This document shows positions 46,968-56,104 of a stretch of DNA of 64,000 nt, piece by piece. The stretch is from Chloroflexi bacterium bin20 (GTDB lineage Bacteria; Chloroflexota; Anaerolineae; Aggregatilineales; Phototrophicaceae): contig MPMG01000004.1 of NCBI GenBank assembly GCA_002238485.1, forward strand, positions 1-64,000, in the 5' to 3' direction. A program made the position numbers and the translations under genes. The number at the start of each line of letters is the position of its first letter. Position 1 is the stretch's first letter. The notes under the pieces were generated by a model that saw nothing but the letters and a program-made list of their open reading frames with translations, had not been told where the DNA came from and did not search any database.

Positions 46968-48050
46968 ATGCAAGGGCTACTCCTAACGCTGTTGCTGCTT
47001 TGCTGCACCTGCTTCGTCCAGGCGCAGGCTGTCCCGCCAGCACAGCACTGGGATGTATTCTTGCAGCGCGATCCGCTACATGCAGATTCGGCCACACTCA
47101 GCTTCATCAACCTGTTGAGCGGCGAGGCGATCGAGGTCGAAGCGAAAGGCAGTCAATTCACCATTAGCACAATCGGCGTGGTCTACCTGGACAGCGAAGA
47201 CGAGGCTGTCAAATTAGCGCAGACTGATGGCAGGATCCGCAAGCATCCCTTCATCGACTTTGCGCCCGGCGACCACCGCATTGATTGGGTTGTATCGGCG
47301 GATGGCGCGCGCATCGCCTGGACTATCGCACGGCAACTGGACGACGAATCGCTGACATCAACGACTTGGCTGGCGGACGGCGATGGCGACAACCTGCGCG
47401 AACTGCTGGTGGATCGTCCGCGGGCCGGCATCCGACTGCTGCCAGTGGCATTCCGACCACAAAGCGAGCAACTAATCATGGAAGTGCGCGCAACAAAAGG
47501 CGTCGAGGCGGGTCCTTACATGCTGCGCACGGGTCTGTTTGTGCTGGATTTCGCCGCGGACGAGGTCGTATCGCGTCAGCTGCCCGCCGAGCAAGATTGC
47601 TATTGCGCATTCGGAGTCGGTGCGGATGTCATGCTGCGGCTGGCGCAGACCGGCGCGGGTGGATTCGCGGCGGAAGTCTTCGCGCTGGAGTCGGATCAGT
47701 CTGGTGTTGTAGAAGCGCTGCCTGTTGCCGATTATCTATACGCCGGCAATTTGATTGTTAGTAGGGACGGCAGCATCGCTATGTATTCCATGTCGCAAGT
47801 GGATGACGAAGCCGGCGCTGACAGCGAATTCCGCACTGTGCTGGCGCGCATCGACTTGATTGCGGCGCGTCAAGAGATCATCAGTCGCCCTATCCCGGCC
47901 CTGGTCCGCCCAATCGCCTTCAGCGAAGGCAACAGCGCGCTGCTCTTCACGACTGCCAGTGAAAACGGCACCTGGAAGCTGTGGATGGTGGACCAGACGA
48001 TCAGTAAAGTGGCGGATGGTGTCTATCTCGGGCGAATGATCGCTAGCTGA
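46968..48050 (+). CDS. Exported hypothetical protein, probable beta-propeller
   Basis: 360 residues. An N-terminal signal sequence (MQGLLLTLLLLCCTCFVQAQA) is followed by an all-beta exported domain. Repeated strand pairs such as HRIDWVVSADGARIAWTI, STTWLADGDGDNLREL, GLFVLDFAADEVV and GTWKLWMVDQT look like propeller blades of the TolB/WD40-like class. No enzyme motif. ATG 46968 is the start that exposes the signal peptide; the open frame begins at 46911. It converges with the glycosyltransferase gene, seven bases between stops. Confidence 0.65.
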   Translation: MQGLLLTLLLLCCTCFVQAQAVPPAQHWDVFLQRDPLHADSATLSFINLLSGEAIEVEAKGSQFTISTIGVVYLDSEDEAVKLAQTDGRIRKHPFIDFAPGDHRIDWVVSADGARIAWTIARQLDDESLTSTTWLADGDGDNLRELLVDRPRAGIRLLPVAFRPQSEQLIMEVRATKGVEAGPYMLRTGLFVLDFAADEVVSRQLPAEQDCYCAFGVGADVMLRLAQTGAGGFAAEVFALESDQSGVVEALPVADYLYAGNLIVSRDGSIAMYSMSQVDDEAGADSEFRTVLARIDLIAARQEIISRPIPALVRPIAFSEGNSALLFTTASENGTWKLWMVDQTISKVADGVYLGRMIAS

Positions 48051-48057
48051 GCGGCGA

Positions 48058-49227
48058 TCAAGCGTGGCGCGGACGCTTGAACTTGGGGCGGTGCGCCCAA
48101 TCCCAGACGGCATCGGCGATATCCCAAACAGCATTGGGTCTGGCGATGCGCCGGGCATTGTCTGCGCGTTGCTGCAGGGCTGCCGGTCCTTCTGCCAGCC
48201 ATTGCTGGATGCGCTGCGCTACCTGCTCGGGCTTGGGCAGGTAGACCCCAGCCCGATTTTCGGTGACTAAGCGCACATTGCCGCTTTCTTGCCCGGGGAT
48301 GCGATCGCTGATGATCATGGGCAAGCCGGCAATAGCGGCTTCGCTGATGGTCGAGGGACCGGCTTTGGTGACGATGATGTCGCAGGCCGCCATGATGCGC
48401 GGCATCTCTCGATAATTGGTTACATAGCCAAAGAGGTGGTGGCGATTGTTCCAATTTCGGTTCGCCAGCCTGGCGCGCAAGGCATCGTTGCGCCCGCAGA
48501 CGACGACCAGCTGCGCATCCAGCCGCTGCGCATCCAGCGCCGCCACCAGCTTGTCGATCGCGCCCATGCCTTCGCTGCCCGCTACCAGCAGCACCGCCGG
48601 CAAGTCTGGCTCGAAGCCAAACTCGGCGCGCGCTTCGTCTTTGCTGGTCATGGAATCGAGGAAATGCGGATTGACTGGCAAGCCAGTAACCTGCATCTGG
48701 CTCGGCGACATGCCCAGTCGCAAACCACGGCGATAGGCGCTTTCGGTCGGCACAAAACAATGGTCGACGCGCGGGTCATACCAAAATGACGGCGTGGTAA
48801 CCAGGTCGGTCACCACAGTCAGGAAAGGCGGGCGTTCATCCAACGTCAAGAAAGCGCGAAAGGTGGGATTGGCAATGACAGAGTGTGTGCAAACGACTAC
48901 ATCAGCCGGGCGCTCGCGGACCAGCCTTCTCAGTTTTCGGCGGTTGTTGCGATAAATAAGCTGGCGCGCCAAGCTCGAGCGTCGTTTCCCATCGAAGCTG
49001 TGATACATCAGCGCCCACAGGAACTTCGAGGTATTGACCATGCGCGGATACAATTCCGGCTGTTTGTTGAGGGGCCAGCGCAACTCGCGCAGGACATCTA
49101 CCGCGTCGAATTCCACAGCCGAGCCATGGCGGATAGCCAAGGCGTCCTGGATCGCCTGGAAGGCCGAGCGATGCCCGCCGCCGGTATCGGAAAATAGAAA
49201 GAGCACGCGTTTGCTCACAGCCAGCAC
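48058..49227 (-). CDS. MGDG-synthase/UgtP-like glycosyltransferase (GT28)
   Basis: 389 residues. FLFSDTGGGHRSAFQAIQDAL is the N-terminal GT28 glycine loop with the lipid-acceptor His. The MGDG_synth domain spans about 20-190 (VVTDLVTTPSFWYDPRVDHCFVPTES). The C-terminal nucleotide-sugar domain has VAGSEGMGAIDKL, GYVTNYREMPRIMAACDIIVTKAGPSTISEAAIAGLPMI. It transfers galactose or glucose to diacylglycerol to make glycolipid (by homology to plant MGDG synthase and UgtP). Membrane-associated. The sugar and degree of processivity are not predictable. Confidence 0.9.
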   Translation of the reverse strand: MLAVSKRVLFLFSDTGGGHRSAFQAIQDALAIRHGSAVEFDAVDVLRELRWPLNKQPELYPRMVNTSKFLWALMYHSFDGKRRSSLARQLIYRNNRRKLRRLVRERPADVVVCTHSVIANPTFRAFLTLDERPPFLTVVTDLVTTPSFWYDPRVDHCFVPTESAYRRGLRLGMSPSQMQVTGLPVNPHFLDSMTSKDEARAEFGFEPDLPAVLLVAGSEGMGAIDKLVAALDAQRLDAQLVVVCGRNDALRARLANRNWNNRHHLFGYVTNYREMPRIMAACDIIVTKAGPSTISEAAIAGLPMIISDRIPGQESGNVRLVTENRAGVYLPKPEQVAQRIQQWLAEGPAALQQRADNARRIARPNAVWDIADAVWDWAHRPKFKRPRHA

Positions 49228-49414
49228 CTTCGCGGCCTGCGATTGCTAAAGCCAGATGGCGGCAATACTGTAACATCAATTGTGCAGAAACGGTTCAATA
49301 TGCCGATGCAATCGATTTGGCTGGTGACAGGTAGAAGCTCGTAAACCCCTGCCCAATGCGCCGAGATTGCGCTATAGTGGAGTCGTAAGCGGCAGCGTAG
49401 GGCGAGGCAGGCAC

Positions 49415-50158
49415 ATGCTCTTAGATCTTCATCCGCTGGTTATCCTCATCAACCTGGTGGTGCTGGGCTGCGCCATGACCGTGCACGAATTCGCGCACAA
49501 CTTTGTGGCGTGGAAAATGGGAGATGACCTGCCAAAACTGCAAGGCCGGCTGACGCTGAATCCACTGGTGCATATCAACTGGGTGGGCTGGCTGATGTTC
49601 GCCATCATCGGCTTTGGCATATTGGGCAGCGCGCCCATTTCTGCAGAACGCATGCGAGATCCACGGCGTGGCTTCTTGGCGGCTGTCGCGGCGGGACCCC
49701 TATCCAACCTGGCGCTGGCTGTCGGTTCGGCGCTGCTCTTGCGCTTGGGCGGCTGGAGCGCAGTGGGCTATTATGCCTATCACTTGCCCGACCAGGTTGT
49801 CGACCCGCTGGCGCTGCTGGCGGCGCTGCTCTATGCGTCGGTGTTTTGGAATGTGCTGCTCTTCGTCTTTAATCTGATCCCGCTATTCCCCATTGATGGC
49901 TGGCACATTGTGCAGGCGCTGCTGCCCGGCAAGTGGCTGGATCGGATGCAGATTCCCGTGGCAATCCAGCAGAATCTGCGTCCGCTGGCGGAATTCCTGC
50001 AGTTCCCGGCTTTCAAATGGCGCGACTGGCGCACAGCCAGCTACTATGTATTTATCGCGCTGATCTTCCTGTCTTTCATTCCTTTGGGCGGGGCCAGTCC
50101 CTTCAGCCTCTTCGTCGGCCAGCCGACCAGCGCGATCCTCAACCTGCTCGTTTTCTAG
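49415..50158 (+). CDS. Site-2 protease family (M50) zinc metalloprotease
   Basis: 247 residues and about six membrane helices. The zinc motif HEFAH is in TVHEFAHNFVAWKMGDDLPKLQGR, with the third ligand in NLIPLFPIDGWHI (N-x2-P-x-x-P-x-D-G). GPLSNLALAVGSALLLRLGG follows the family's second helix. The protein resembles the compact SpoIVFB/Rv-like group without a PDZ domain. It cleaves membrane-embedded substrates, perhaps anti-sigma factors; the substrate is unknown. ATG 49415 has GAGGCAGG upstream. Followed after four bases by the HD gene. Confidence 0.9.
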   Translation: MLLDLHPLVILINLVVLGCAMTVHEFAHNFVAWKMGDDLPKLQGRLTLNPLVHINWVGWLMFAIIGFGILGSAPISAERMRDPRRGFLAAVAAGPLSNLALAVGSALLLRLGGWSAVGYYAYHLPDQVVDPLALLAALLYASVFWNVLLFVFNLIPLFPIDGWHIVQALLPGKWLDRMQIPVAIQQNLRPLAEFLQFPAFKWRDWRTASYYVFIALIFLSFIPLGGASPFSLFVGQPTSAILNLLVF

Positions 50159-50162
50159 CCAC

Positions 50163-50690
50163 ATGTCCAGGCTGCGTTATCGGCTGGGGCAAGGCATTCG
50201 CGCTTTGCTGGCTGTTGCCACGCGTCCCGATCTGGCAGGCGTGCAGCCGCTGCTGTCCGATTGCGAATATGCCGCGTTTTGCCGATTGTCGCGGGCCGAC
50301 CAGTTCCACAGCACCCGCGTTCTGGAGGCAGTCACAAGAGCCGATGCAAACGCGCCAACAAGCCTGCTCAAAGCCGCCCTGCTGCACGATATCGGCAAGT
50401 CGCGCTATCCGCTGGCTGTCTGGCAGAAGACCTTGGCCGTGCTGGTCAAGTCGCTTGCGCCTGGTTGGTCTTGCCGACTAAGCGCTGGCGACAATTTGAC
50501 CTTCTTGCGAGCGCCCTTCAGCGTGCGCGCGCATCATCCGCGCTGGAGCGGCGAGATTTTGCGATCTTGTGGCACGGACGAAGCGGTACTGTGGCTGGTG
50601 GAGCATCATCAGAGCAACCCCAATTCGCAGGAAAACCATCCCCTGCACGCCCAGCTGGTGGCATTGCAGCGCGCCGACAATCGCAGTTGA
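50163..50690 (+). CDS. HD-domain phosphohydrolase-like protein
   Basis: 175 residues. The HD motif is ALLHDIGKSRYPL, with upstream FHSTRV (first His) and downstream AHHPRWSGEIL and WLVEHHQSN, the order of HDIG/HD-GYP phosphohydrolases. No membrane segment is seen. Shared operon with the site-2 protease. The nucleotide or dinucleotide substrate is unknown. Confidence 0.85.
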   Translation: MSRLRYRLGQGIRALLAVATRPDLAGVQPLLSDCEYAAFCRLSRADQFHSTRVLEAVTRADANAPTSLLKAALLHDIGKSRYPLAVWQKTLAVLVKSLAPGWSCRLSAGDNLTFLRAPFSVRAHHPRWSGEILRSCGTDEAVLWLVEHHQSNPNSQENHPLHAQLVALQRADNRS

Positions 50691-50734
50691 TTTCTGTGTT
50701 AGAATAACGGAGCGTGGACCAAGGGGAGCGCGGC

Positions 50735-51751
50735 ATGGCAGAGCTAACAGTGGCTATATTGGGACTGGACCGACTGGGACTGTCCATCGCCCTGCGTCTG
50801 CGCTCGTACACCGAAAAAGGCGGTCGACATCGCTTTAATCTGGTGGGGCACGACAGCCGCGACGACTTCGAGAAACCGGCCCGCAAGCAGAAAGTAATCG
50901 CCAAATTCGAGCGCAAGATTCATGCGGCGGTCGGGTCGGCGGATGTCGTCATCATGAACCTGCCCTATGAAGACCTGCGCGCGGGATATGAGTTGATTGG
51001 GCCATCGTTGCGAGATGGCGTGGTTATCCTGGATACGGCCGCGGTCAAAAAGCCCTCGCTGGCTTGGGCGGCCGATCTGCTGGGAGACGAGCATCATGTC
51101 ATAGGCTTTACGCCAGTTATCAATGCAGACTACTTGTTGGATCATCGTCTGGAACCTGAATACGCCAGCGACGACTACTTTCATGACAGCGCCATATATC
51201 TCACGCCGGGCCTGCGCAGCCTGCCCGAAGCCATCGATCTGGCGGTGAATTTCGCCTTGATCTTGGGCGCCAAGCCGCACTTCCTTGACCCCGCCGAGCA
51301 CGACAGCCTGACGGCCTTGACCGAAGGCATTCCACAGATATTGAGCATCGCAGCCTACAGCGCCGCAATGAATCACAGCGCCTGGGCAGACGCGCAACGG
51401 CTTACCAACCCACCCTTCAATGTGCTGACGCGTTACCTGCTTACGCACCATCCCGATGCGCTGCGCGATGAATGGCTCGCCAATCGCGATGGACTGGGGC
51501 GCGCTATCGATCAATTGATTGCCCAGCTGCGTGAGGTGCGGGGCGCGCTGGCCGAGCATGACGAAGACGCCATTGAAGCTTTTTTGATCGCCGCATCCGA
51601 CGAATACCAGGGATGGATCAACCGGCGGCACAAGGGAGACTGGGACGAGCATTCCAGCGAAAAAGTCGGCATCGAAAGCACCATCGCCGGCAGTTTATTC
51701 GGTGGCGCGATCACGCGGCGGCTGTTTGGCAGCAAAGACAACAACCGCTAA
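50735..51751 (+). CDS. Prephenate-dehydrogenase-like NAD(P)-dependent protein
   Basis: 338 residues with an N-terminal Rossmann domain (VAILGLDRLGLSIALRLRSY) and an all-helical C-terminal dehydrogenase domain. DTAAVKKPSLAWA, then HHVIGFTPVI, corresponds to the prephenate/arogenate dehydrogenase signature of an SVK...GHPMAG type, but HPM is replaced by FTPVI. Substrate recognition may therefore differ; this could be a family relative rather than TyrA. ATG 50735 has GGGGAG at eight bases. An extended -10 (TGTTAGAAT, 50700-50705) lies 30 bases upstream. Confidence 0.75.
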   Translation: MAELTVAILGLDRLGLSIALRLRSYTEKGGRHRFNLVGHDSRDDFEKPARKQKVIAKFERKIHAAVGSADVVIMNLPYEDLRAGYELIGPSLRDGVVILDTAAVKKPSLAWAADLLGDEHHVIGFTPVINADYLLDHRLEPEYASDDYFHDSAIYLTPGLRSLPEAIDLAVNFALILGAKPHFLDPAEHDSLTALTEGIPQILSIAAYSAAMNHSAWADAQRLTNPPFNVLTRYLLTHHPDALRDEWLANRDGLGRAIDQLIAQLREVRGALAEHDEDAIEAFLIAASDEYQGWINRRHKGDWDEHSSEKVGIESTIAGSLFGGAITRRLFGSKDNNR

Positions 51752-51784
51752 GCGAGTGTTTACTGTCGAAACTCCGCCAACAGT

Positions 51785-51813
51785 TTGACGACCTGGCGCA
51801 AATCGGTTAGAGT
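51785..51813 (+). promoter_or_regulatory. Sigma-70-like promoter of the PDZ protein gene
   Basis: TTGACG (51785-51790), a 17-base spacer, TAGAGT (51808-51813). The leader is about 70 bases. The Shine-Dalgarno (AAGGGGG, 51876-51882) sits in the loop of a weak GAGAC/GTCTC hairpin (51867-51888). Confidence 0.6.
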
Positions 51814-51891
51814 CGTGCCTAGAGAAGTTTACTGGGAAAACGCAAGCGAATATCGAGTCGGTCACGGAGACAAAAAAGGGGGCGTCTCACC

Positions 51892-53199
51892 ATGAAAGCT
51901 GTACCGAGCATTTTGATTCGATTGTTGGTCCTGACAGCGCTGATGCTGAGTTCGGCGGTGGCATTTGCGCAGGACGAAGCAGAAACAGAACTTTCCGCCG
52001 TGCCCTTCATGGGCATCCGCTATACGGGCGTCGAAGACGGCTTGTTCATCACAGGCGTCATTCCCAACACGCCAGCCGCTACCGCCGATCTGCAGCCGAA
52101 TGACATCGTCACCGCCGTCAATGGCGAGGCAATCCAGGTGGAGACAGTGCGCCAGTTGGTCTGGATCTACGATGTCGGCGCCAGCATTGATCTAAGCCTG
52201 CTGCGCGATGGCCAGGCGATGGAGCAATCGCTGACGTTGATGGCGCGCCCGGATGATGTCTTCAACAACCCCGACTATCCCATGCCGCTGGACTTGGCGA
52301 GCATCGGTCTCTTCGTTGGGCAATGTGGCGATCATCTGCTGGTCATCGGCGCAGTTCATGGCTCGCAAGTCGCGCAGGCCGGCTTCCATCTCTACGATGA
52401 AATCGTGGAAATTGATGGCGACCGCGTCAGCAGTATCCCGCAAGCCGATGCCGCTGTTGCAGACCTGGCCGTAGGCGACGAGCTGAGCATCGTGATTTTG
52501 CGTGACGACCGCGAAATGGTCTTCAAGACGAATGTAGAAGACCAGCGCCGACGGCGTAACCCACGGCGTCGTCCGCATCCGCGCGCCGATATCAAAACGA
52601 ACTACAGCACCGACATGATCAGCGTGGGCTATGGCGATGACTTCGTACAGGTGCTGATGATCAGCCCGGCGCACGAGCTCTACGCGGCTGGACTGCGCGC
52701 CTACGATGTCGTTACCGAAGCCAATGGCGAGCCTATCACGAAAGCCAACAGCCTCTTCGACAGCGAATCGATTGAGTTGACAGTCGCGCGCACAGACGGC
52801 AGCTTGCACTTTGATGTACCTGGGTCGGCGGCCGCCCTGCTGATGCTGGGATATGCCAGACCAGCCGAGCAAGACCAAACCCAGTGGCTGGGCTTGCACG
52901 AAAAGCAGGTTACGTTGGGCGTGCGTTATTTGCAGTTGGAGCCGGACAGCGAATACTTCGCAAACACGGAGATTGCCAATGGCGCGTACATCGTCGAAGT
53001 GATTGAAGGCTTGCCGGCCGAGGCAGCTGGCATCCTGGAAGGCGACATCATTGTGGCGGTGGCTGGCGAAGCGGTCACCCAGGAACTCGACCTGCGCAAC
53101 CGCATTTACTTCCACGAGCCGGGCGAAGTCATTCGCCTGGATCTGCTGCGTGGCGGCGAACTGATGCAGGTAGAAGTAACCCTGCGCGTGGCGAAGTAA
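51892..53199 (+). CDS. Exported multi-PDZ protein
   Basis: 435 residues with a signal peptide (LLVLTALMLSSAVAFAQ). At least three or four PDZ-like units follow: GVIPNTPAATADLQPNDIVTAVNG (about 54-77), GSQVAQAGFHLYDEIVEIDGD (about 160-181), ISPAHELYAAGLRAYDVVTEANG (about 259-281) and IEGLPAEAAGILEGDIIVAVAG (about 372-393). There is no protease domain. An Arg-rich linker (QRRRRNPRRRPHPR, about 218-231) separates units 2 and 3. Probably an extracytoplasmic scaffold or peptide-binding protein. A strong terminator follows at 53233. Confidence 0.85.
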   Translation: MKAVPSILIRLLVLTALMLSSAVAFAQDEAETELSAVPFMGIRYTGVEDGLFITGVIPNTPAATADLQPNDIVTAVNGEAIQVETVRQLVWIYDVGASIDLSLLRDGQAMEQSLTLMARPDDVFNNPDYPMPLDLASIGLFVGQCGDHLLVIGAVHGSQVAQAGFHLYDEIVEIDGDRVSSIPQADAAVADLAVGDELSIVILRDDREMVFKTNVEDQRRRRNPRRRPHPRADIKTNYSTDMISVGYGDDFVQVLMISPAHELYAAGLRAYDVVTEANGEPITKANSLFDSESIELTVARTDGSLHFDVPGSAAALLMLGYARPAEQDQTQWLGLHEKQVTLGVRYLQLEPDSEYFANTEIANGAYIVEVIEGLPAEAAGILEGDIIVAVAGEAVTQELDLRNRIYFHEPGEVIRLDLLRGGELMQVEVTLRVAK

Positions 53200-53232
53200 G
53201 CTCCGCTGCACGATTCGTCGAGGCAAAAACAG

Positions 53233-53264
53233 AAGCCCCTGCCATTGCGGCGGGGGCTTTTTTG
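53233..53264 (+). terminator. Bidirectional-looking terminator between the PDZ gene and rny
   Basis: AAGCCCCTGCC (53233-53243), loop ATTGC, GGCGGGGGCTT (53249-53259), T tract to 53263. An eleven-base stem with one T-G. On the other strand GTTTTTG follows the stem, so it may also stop rny transcripts. Confidence 0.88.
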
Positions 53265-53306
53265 TTTTTCTTCTTTTGTCCGACGATGCCGCCAAGAATA
53301 CCTTCC

Positions 53307-54860
53307 CTACTTCGCGTATTCCACGCGGCGCGTCTCGCGGATGACATGGACTTTGATCTGCCCCGGATATTGCATATCGGTTTCGATCTGCTTGGCGATA
53401 TCGCGCGCCAGCTGAATAGAAGTGTAGTCGTCCACCACCTCTGGCCGCACGATGATGCGCACTTCCCTGCCCGCCTGCAGCGCGTAACTCTGCTCGACGC
53501 CGTCAAAGGAGTCGGCGATGTCTTCCAGCTGTTTGACTCGGCGGATGTAGCCATCGAGGCTTTCGCGGCGTGCGCCCGGTCTCGCGCCAGAGATGGCATC
53601 GGCCGCCTCGACAATGAAGGCTTCCACACATTCTTTTTCAACCTCGTGATGATGAGCGGCGATGCAGTTCACGACCGCATCCTTAACGCCGTAGCGCTTG
53701 ACAAATTCTGCGCCGATCATGGCGTGCGTGCCTTCGACATTGTGGTCGATTGCCTTGCCGATATCGTGCATCAAGCCGCCCATCTTGGCGATAGTGACAT
53801 TCGCGCCCAGCTCCATGGCGATCATGCCGGCGATATGTGCCGTTTCGACAGCGTGCGCATGCTGATTTTGCCCATAGCTGGTGCGGAACTTTAACGTGCC
53901 CAGCAGCTTCAGGATTTCTGCATGCAAGCCGTGAATGCCGGTTTCATAGGCGGCGCGTTCGCCCTCTTCTTTTACGATCTTGTCGACTTCGGCGCGGGTA
54001 TCTTCTACCAGTTTTTCGATGCGCGCGGGATGGATGCGCCCATCGACCACCAGCTTGGCCATCGTGCGCTTGGCGACCTCGCGGCGGACGGGATCGAAGC
54101 TGCTAATCGTCACCGATTCGGGTGAATCATCGACGACGACATCGACGCCTGTGGCCAGCTCGAAAGAGCGGATATTACGCCCGTTGCGCCCGATGATGCG
54201 CCCTTTCATATCATCGCTGGGCAAGTGCACGACACTGACCGAGATCTCGCTGACATGCTCGGATGCCAGCCGTTGGATTGCCATAGCGATCAAGCTGCGA
54301 GCGCGTTGGTCGGCAGTTTCGCGGGCTTCGGATTCGACCTGGCGAATGATGCGCGCCATGTCGTTGCGGGCGTCCAGTTCGATCGAATCCAATAACTGCT
54401 GTCGCGCTTCGTCGACTGTCATCTGGGCGATGACTTGCAGCTTGTCGAGCATGACCGCTTCGGACTTTTTGATTTCGTTTTCTTTGCGGTCGAGGCGGCT
54501 TTGGCGCTTATTCAACTGTTGGTCGCGCTCGTCGAGCCGCTCCATGCGCTTGTCGAGGTCGCCACGCCGCCGGCGAATCCGTTCGTCTTCTTCATCCATG
54601 TCACGGCGTCGGCTCGATATTTTTGCATCGGCATCACTAATGCGCTGACGGGCAGTTCGTTCGCCTTCGGCAATAATCGTTGCTTGTTCCGTTTCGGCGT
54701 TCTTTAGCAGCTCCTTTGCATCGTTGGATGCTTTGATCAGGGCGCTATTGCCCGATTCCTGCTGTTGTTTTAGCAGATTCTGCACTGCGCGGCGGCTGCC
54801 AATGACATAGCCCGCGCCAACCCCGACAAGTGCTGTGACAACTGCAAGTAGGATTTCCAT
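53307..54860 (-). CDS. rny: Ribonuclease Y
   Basis: A membrane-anchored endoribonuclease that initiates mRNA decay in many bacteria lacking RNase E. 517 residues: membrane helix MEILLAVVTALVGVGAGYVIG (1-21), a long charged coiled coil (about 30-190), KH domain MKGRIIGRNGRNIRSFE, and HD domain with GLMHDIGKA and AAHHHEVE. ATG 54860 matches the family start. It has no local Shine-Dalgarno; AAAGGAG lies 36 bases upstream across a strong hairpin (54867-54896). The gene follows recX on the same strand (75-base gap). Confidence 0.96.
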   Translation of the reverse strand: MEILLAVVTALVGVGAGYVIGSRRAVQNLLKQQQESGNSALIKASNDAKELLKNAETEQATIIAEGERTARQRISDADAKISSRRRDMDEEDERIRRRRGDLDKRMERLDERDQQLNKRQSRLDRKENEIKKSEAVMLDKLQVIAQMTVDEARQQLLDSIELDARNDMARIIRQVESEARETADQRARSLIAMAIQRLASEHVSEISVSVVHLPSDDMKGRIIGRNGRNIRSFELATGVDVVVDDSPESVTISSFDPVRREVAKRTMAKLVVDGRIHPARIEKLVEDTRAEVDKIVKEEGERAAYETGIHGLHAEILKLLGTLKFRTSYGQNQHAHAVETAHIAGMIAMELGANVTIAKMGGLMHDIGKAIDHNVEGTHAMIGAEFVKRYGVKDAVVNCIAAHHHEVEKECVEAFIVEAADAISGARPGARRESLDGYIRRVKQLEDIADSFDGVEQSYALQAGREVRIIVRPEVVDDYTSIQLARDIAKQIETDMQYPGQIKVHVIRETRRVEYAK

Positions 54861-54866
54861 ATTGGT

Positions 54867-54905
54867 TTGACGGTATCCAGTGGATACATCCGTCAATGCT
54901 CCTTT
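54867..54905 (-). promoter_or_regulatory. Hairpin-bridged ribosome binding site of rny
   Basis: On the minus strand AAAGGAG (54905-54899), then CA, then a hairpin TTGACGG-(ATG bulge)-TATCC, loop ACT, GGATA-CCGTCAA (54896-54867), then ACCAAT and the rny ATG. The stem is twelve perfect pairs. Linear spacing from GGAG to ATG is 38 bases, but excluding the folded hairpin it is eight, which is optimal. Folding would therefore make the site functional. Confidence 0.6.
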
Positions 54906-54935
54906 CCTGTTTAATACGGCAAATGTCAACCGACA

Positions 54936-55592
54936 TCAGGCTTCGGCTTCACTCTGAAAGTAGTCGCTGTCGATTTCATCGAGCTCTTGCAGGCAGCGCA
55001 GCGTAACATCCCTGACGGTTGCAGAATCAAAGCCACGCCGCATCAGCGCGCCGCCCAACTTCTGGCGGAATGCCCGAGGCGTCTGCCCACGATACCGCGA
55101 AAGCCGCGACTGTGCCGCACGATAGGCCGCATCCGTTTCGTCCAGGCTATCCAAGGCCTCGTCGATAAGGACCTCCGCCACGCCTTTCTGCCGCAGCTGA
55201 TAGCGCAAAGCTCGCGCTGCCATCGGCTTGTGACGCTGCCGCTGGTCGACCCAATAGCGGGCAAATTCCGCGTCATCGACCCAGGCGCGTTCTTGCAATC
55301 GCTCCAGCACGGCCGCGATGACCGACTGCCCCACCTCTTTGGACATCAGATAGCGGCGGATTTCGTCGGCGCTGCGCGGACGATGCGCCAAGAAACGCGT
55401 TGCCCGGTCATAGGCATTTTGCAGCGCGCCGGCTTCTATCAGCGCCGCGACTTCTTGTTGGCACAATTCTTGCCCGCAACGAAGCGCAACCGCATCCAGC
55501 AGCGGCAGCTGGAAAGCATATTCGTCATCCAGGTAAAGCTTGACGCGTTCCTTGTTGCGGCGGTGCGTCTTCAGGGCGGTGATGACAGGCAT
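54936..55592 (-). CDS. recX: Regulatory protein RecX
   Basis: 218 residues, all-helical, built of RecX three-helix repeats: RATRFLAHRPRSADEIRRYLMSKEVGQ, LQERAWVDDAEFARYWVDQRQRHKPMAARALRYQLRQKGV and the C-terminal RQKLGGALMRRGFDSATVRDVTL. It inhibits RecA filament extension. recA is not in the window; the gene is paired with rny. The ATG at 55592 starts MPVITALKTHRRNKERVKLYLDDEYAF, the family's N-terminal beta pair. An upstream open frame to 55712 lacks a Shine-Dalgarno. Confidence 0.92.
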   Translation of the reverse strand: MPVITALKTHRRNKERVKLYLDDEYAFQLPLLDAVALRCGQELCQQEVAALIEAGALQNAYDRATRFLAHRPRSADEIRRYLMSKEVGQSVIAAVLERLQERAWVDDAEFARYWVDQRQRHKPMAARALRYQLRQKGVAEVLIDEALDSLDETDAAYRAAQSRLSRYRGQTPRAFRQKLGGALMRRGFDSATVRDVTLRCLQELDEIDSDYFQSEAEA

Positions 55593-56104
55593 CGCACTTA
55601 TCCGGCAGGGTTCGCTGCCACATTGATTCTGCGTGCACGCCAGGCAATTTGTCGCGTCGACCAAACCAGCTGTGGATATTTTGGCTGCGTCAAAAAGATC
55701 AACCTGGCCCAACGCAGCAAATCCGTTTCAATCGCTCAGGTTTCGCGCCAGTTCTTTCCGTTTTGATGCACTTCTATCAATTGCGTTCGCCGGCGCCAAA
55801 CACCGTCTCACGATTGGCTGTTGTTCGCTAGAAATTTGCGCGGCATTCTCCGCAGCCGCCAGCCAGACCTACCCAAAAAAGCGCTGGTTGAGCTCAAGCT
55901 GGCTCCGTACCGATCGTTCTGCAACTTCTTCCAGCAATGATGCGTAACTCGGTCGCTGGTCTTGCTTTTGCATTGCGAACTGGCTTGGCGGATGATGAAA
56001 TGCAACCGCAAACCCGTTCAACTTAGTATACTGCAAACATCAGATAAGAGTAGCGCAAACCAATGCAATGCGTCGGGTGAGCGCAAAGGCGTAGAAGCGC
56101 GGAC
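55593..56104. other. 512-base intergenic region
   Basis: Separates divergent recX and the epimerase-like gene. No convincing gene: short ORFs on both strands lack Shine-Dalgarno sites and family motifs. TATACT at 56027-56032 is a candidate -10 for the plus-strand gene. GGCAG/CTGCC near 55609-55624 forms a weak hairpin in the recX leader. The base composition is a little more AT-rich than the flanks in places. Confidence 0.4.
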
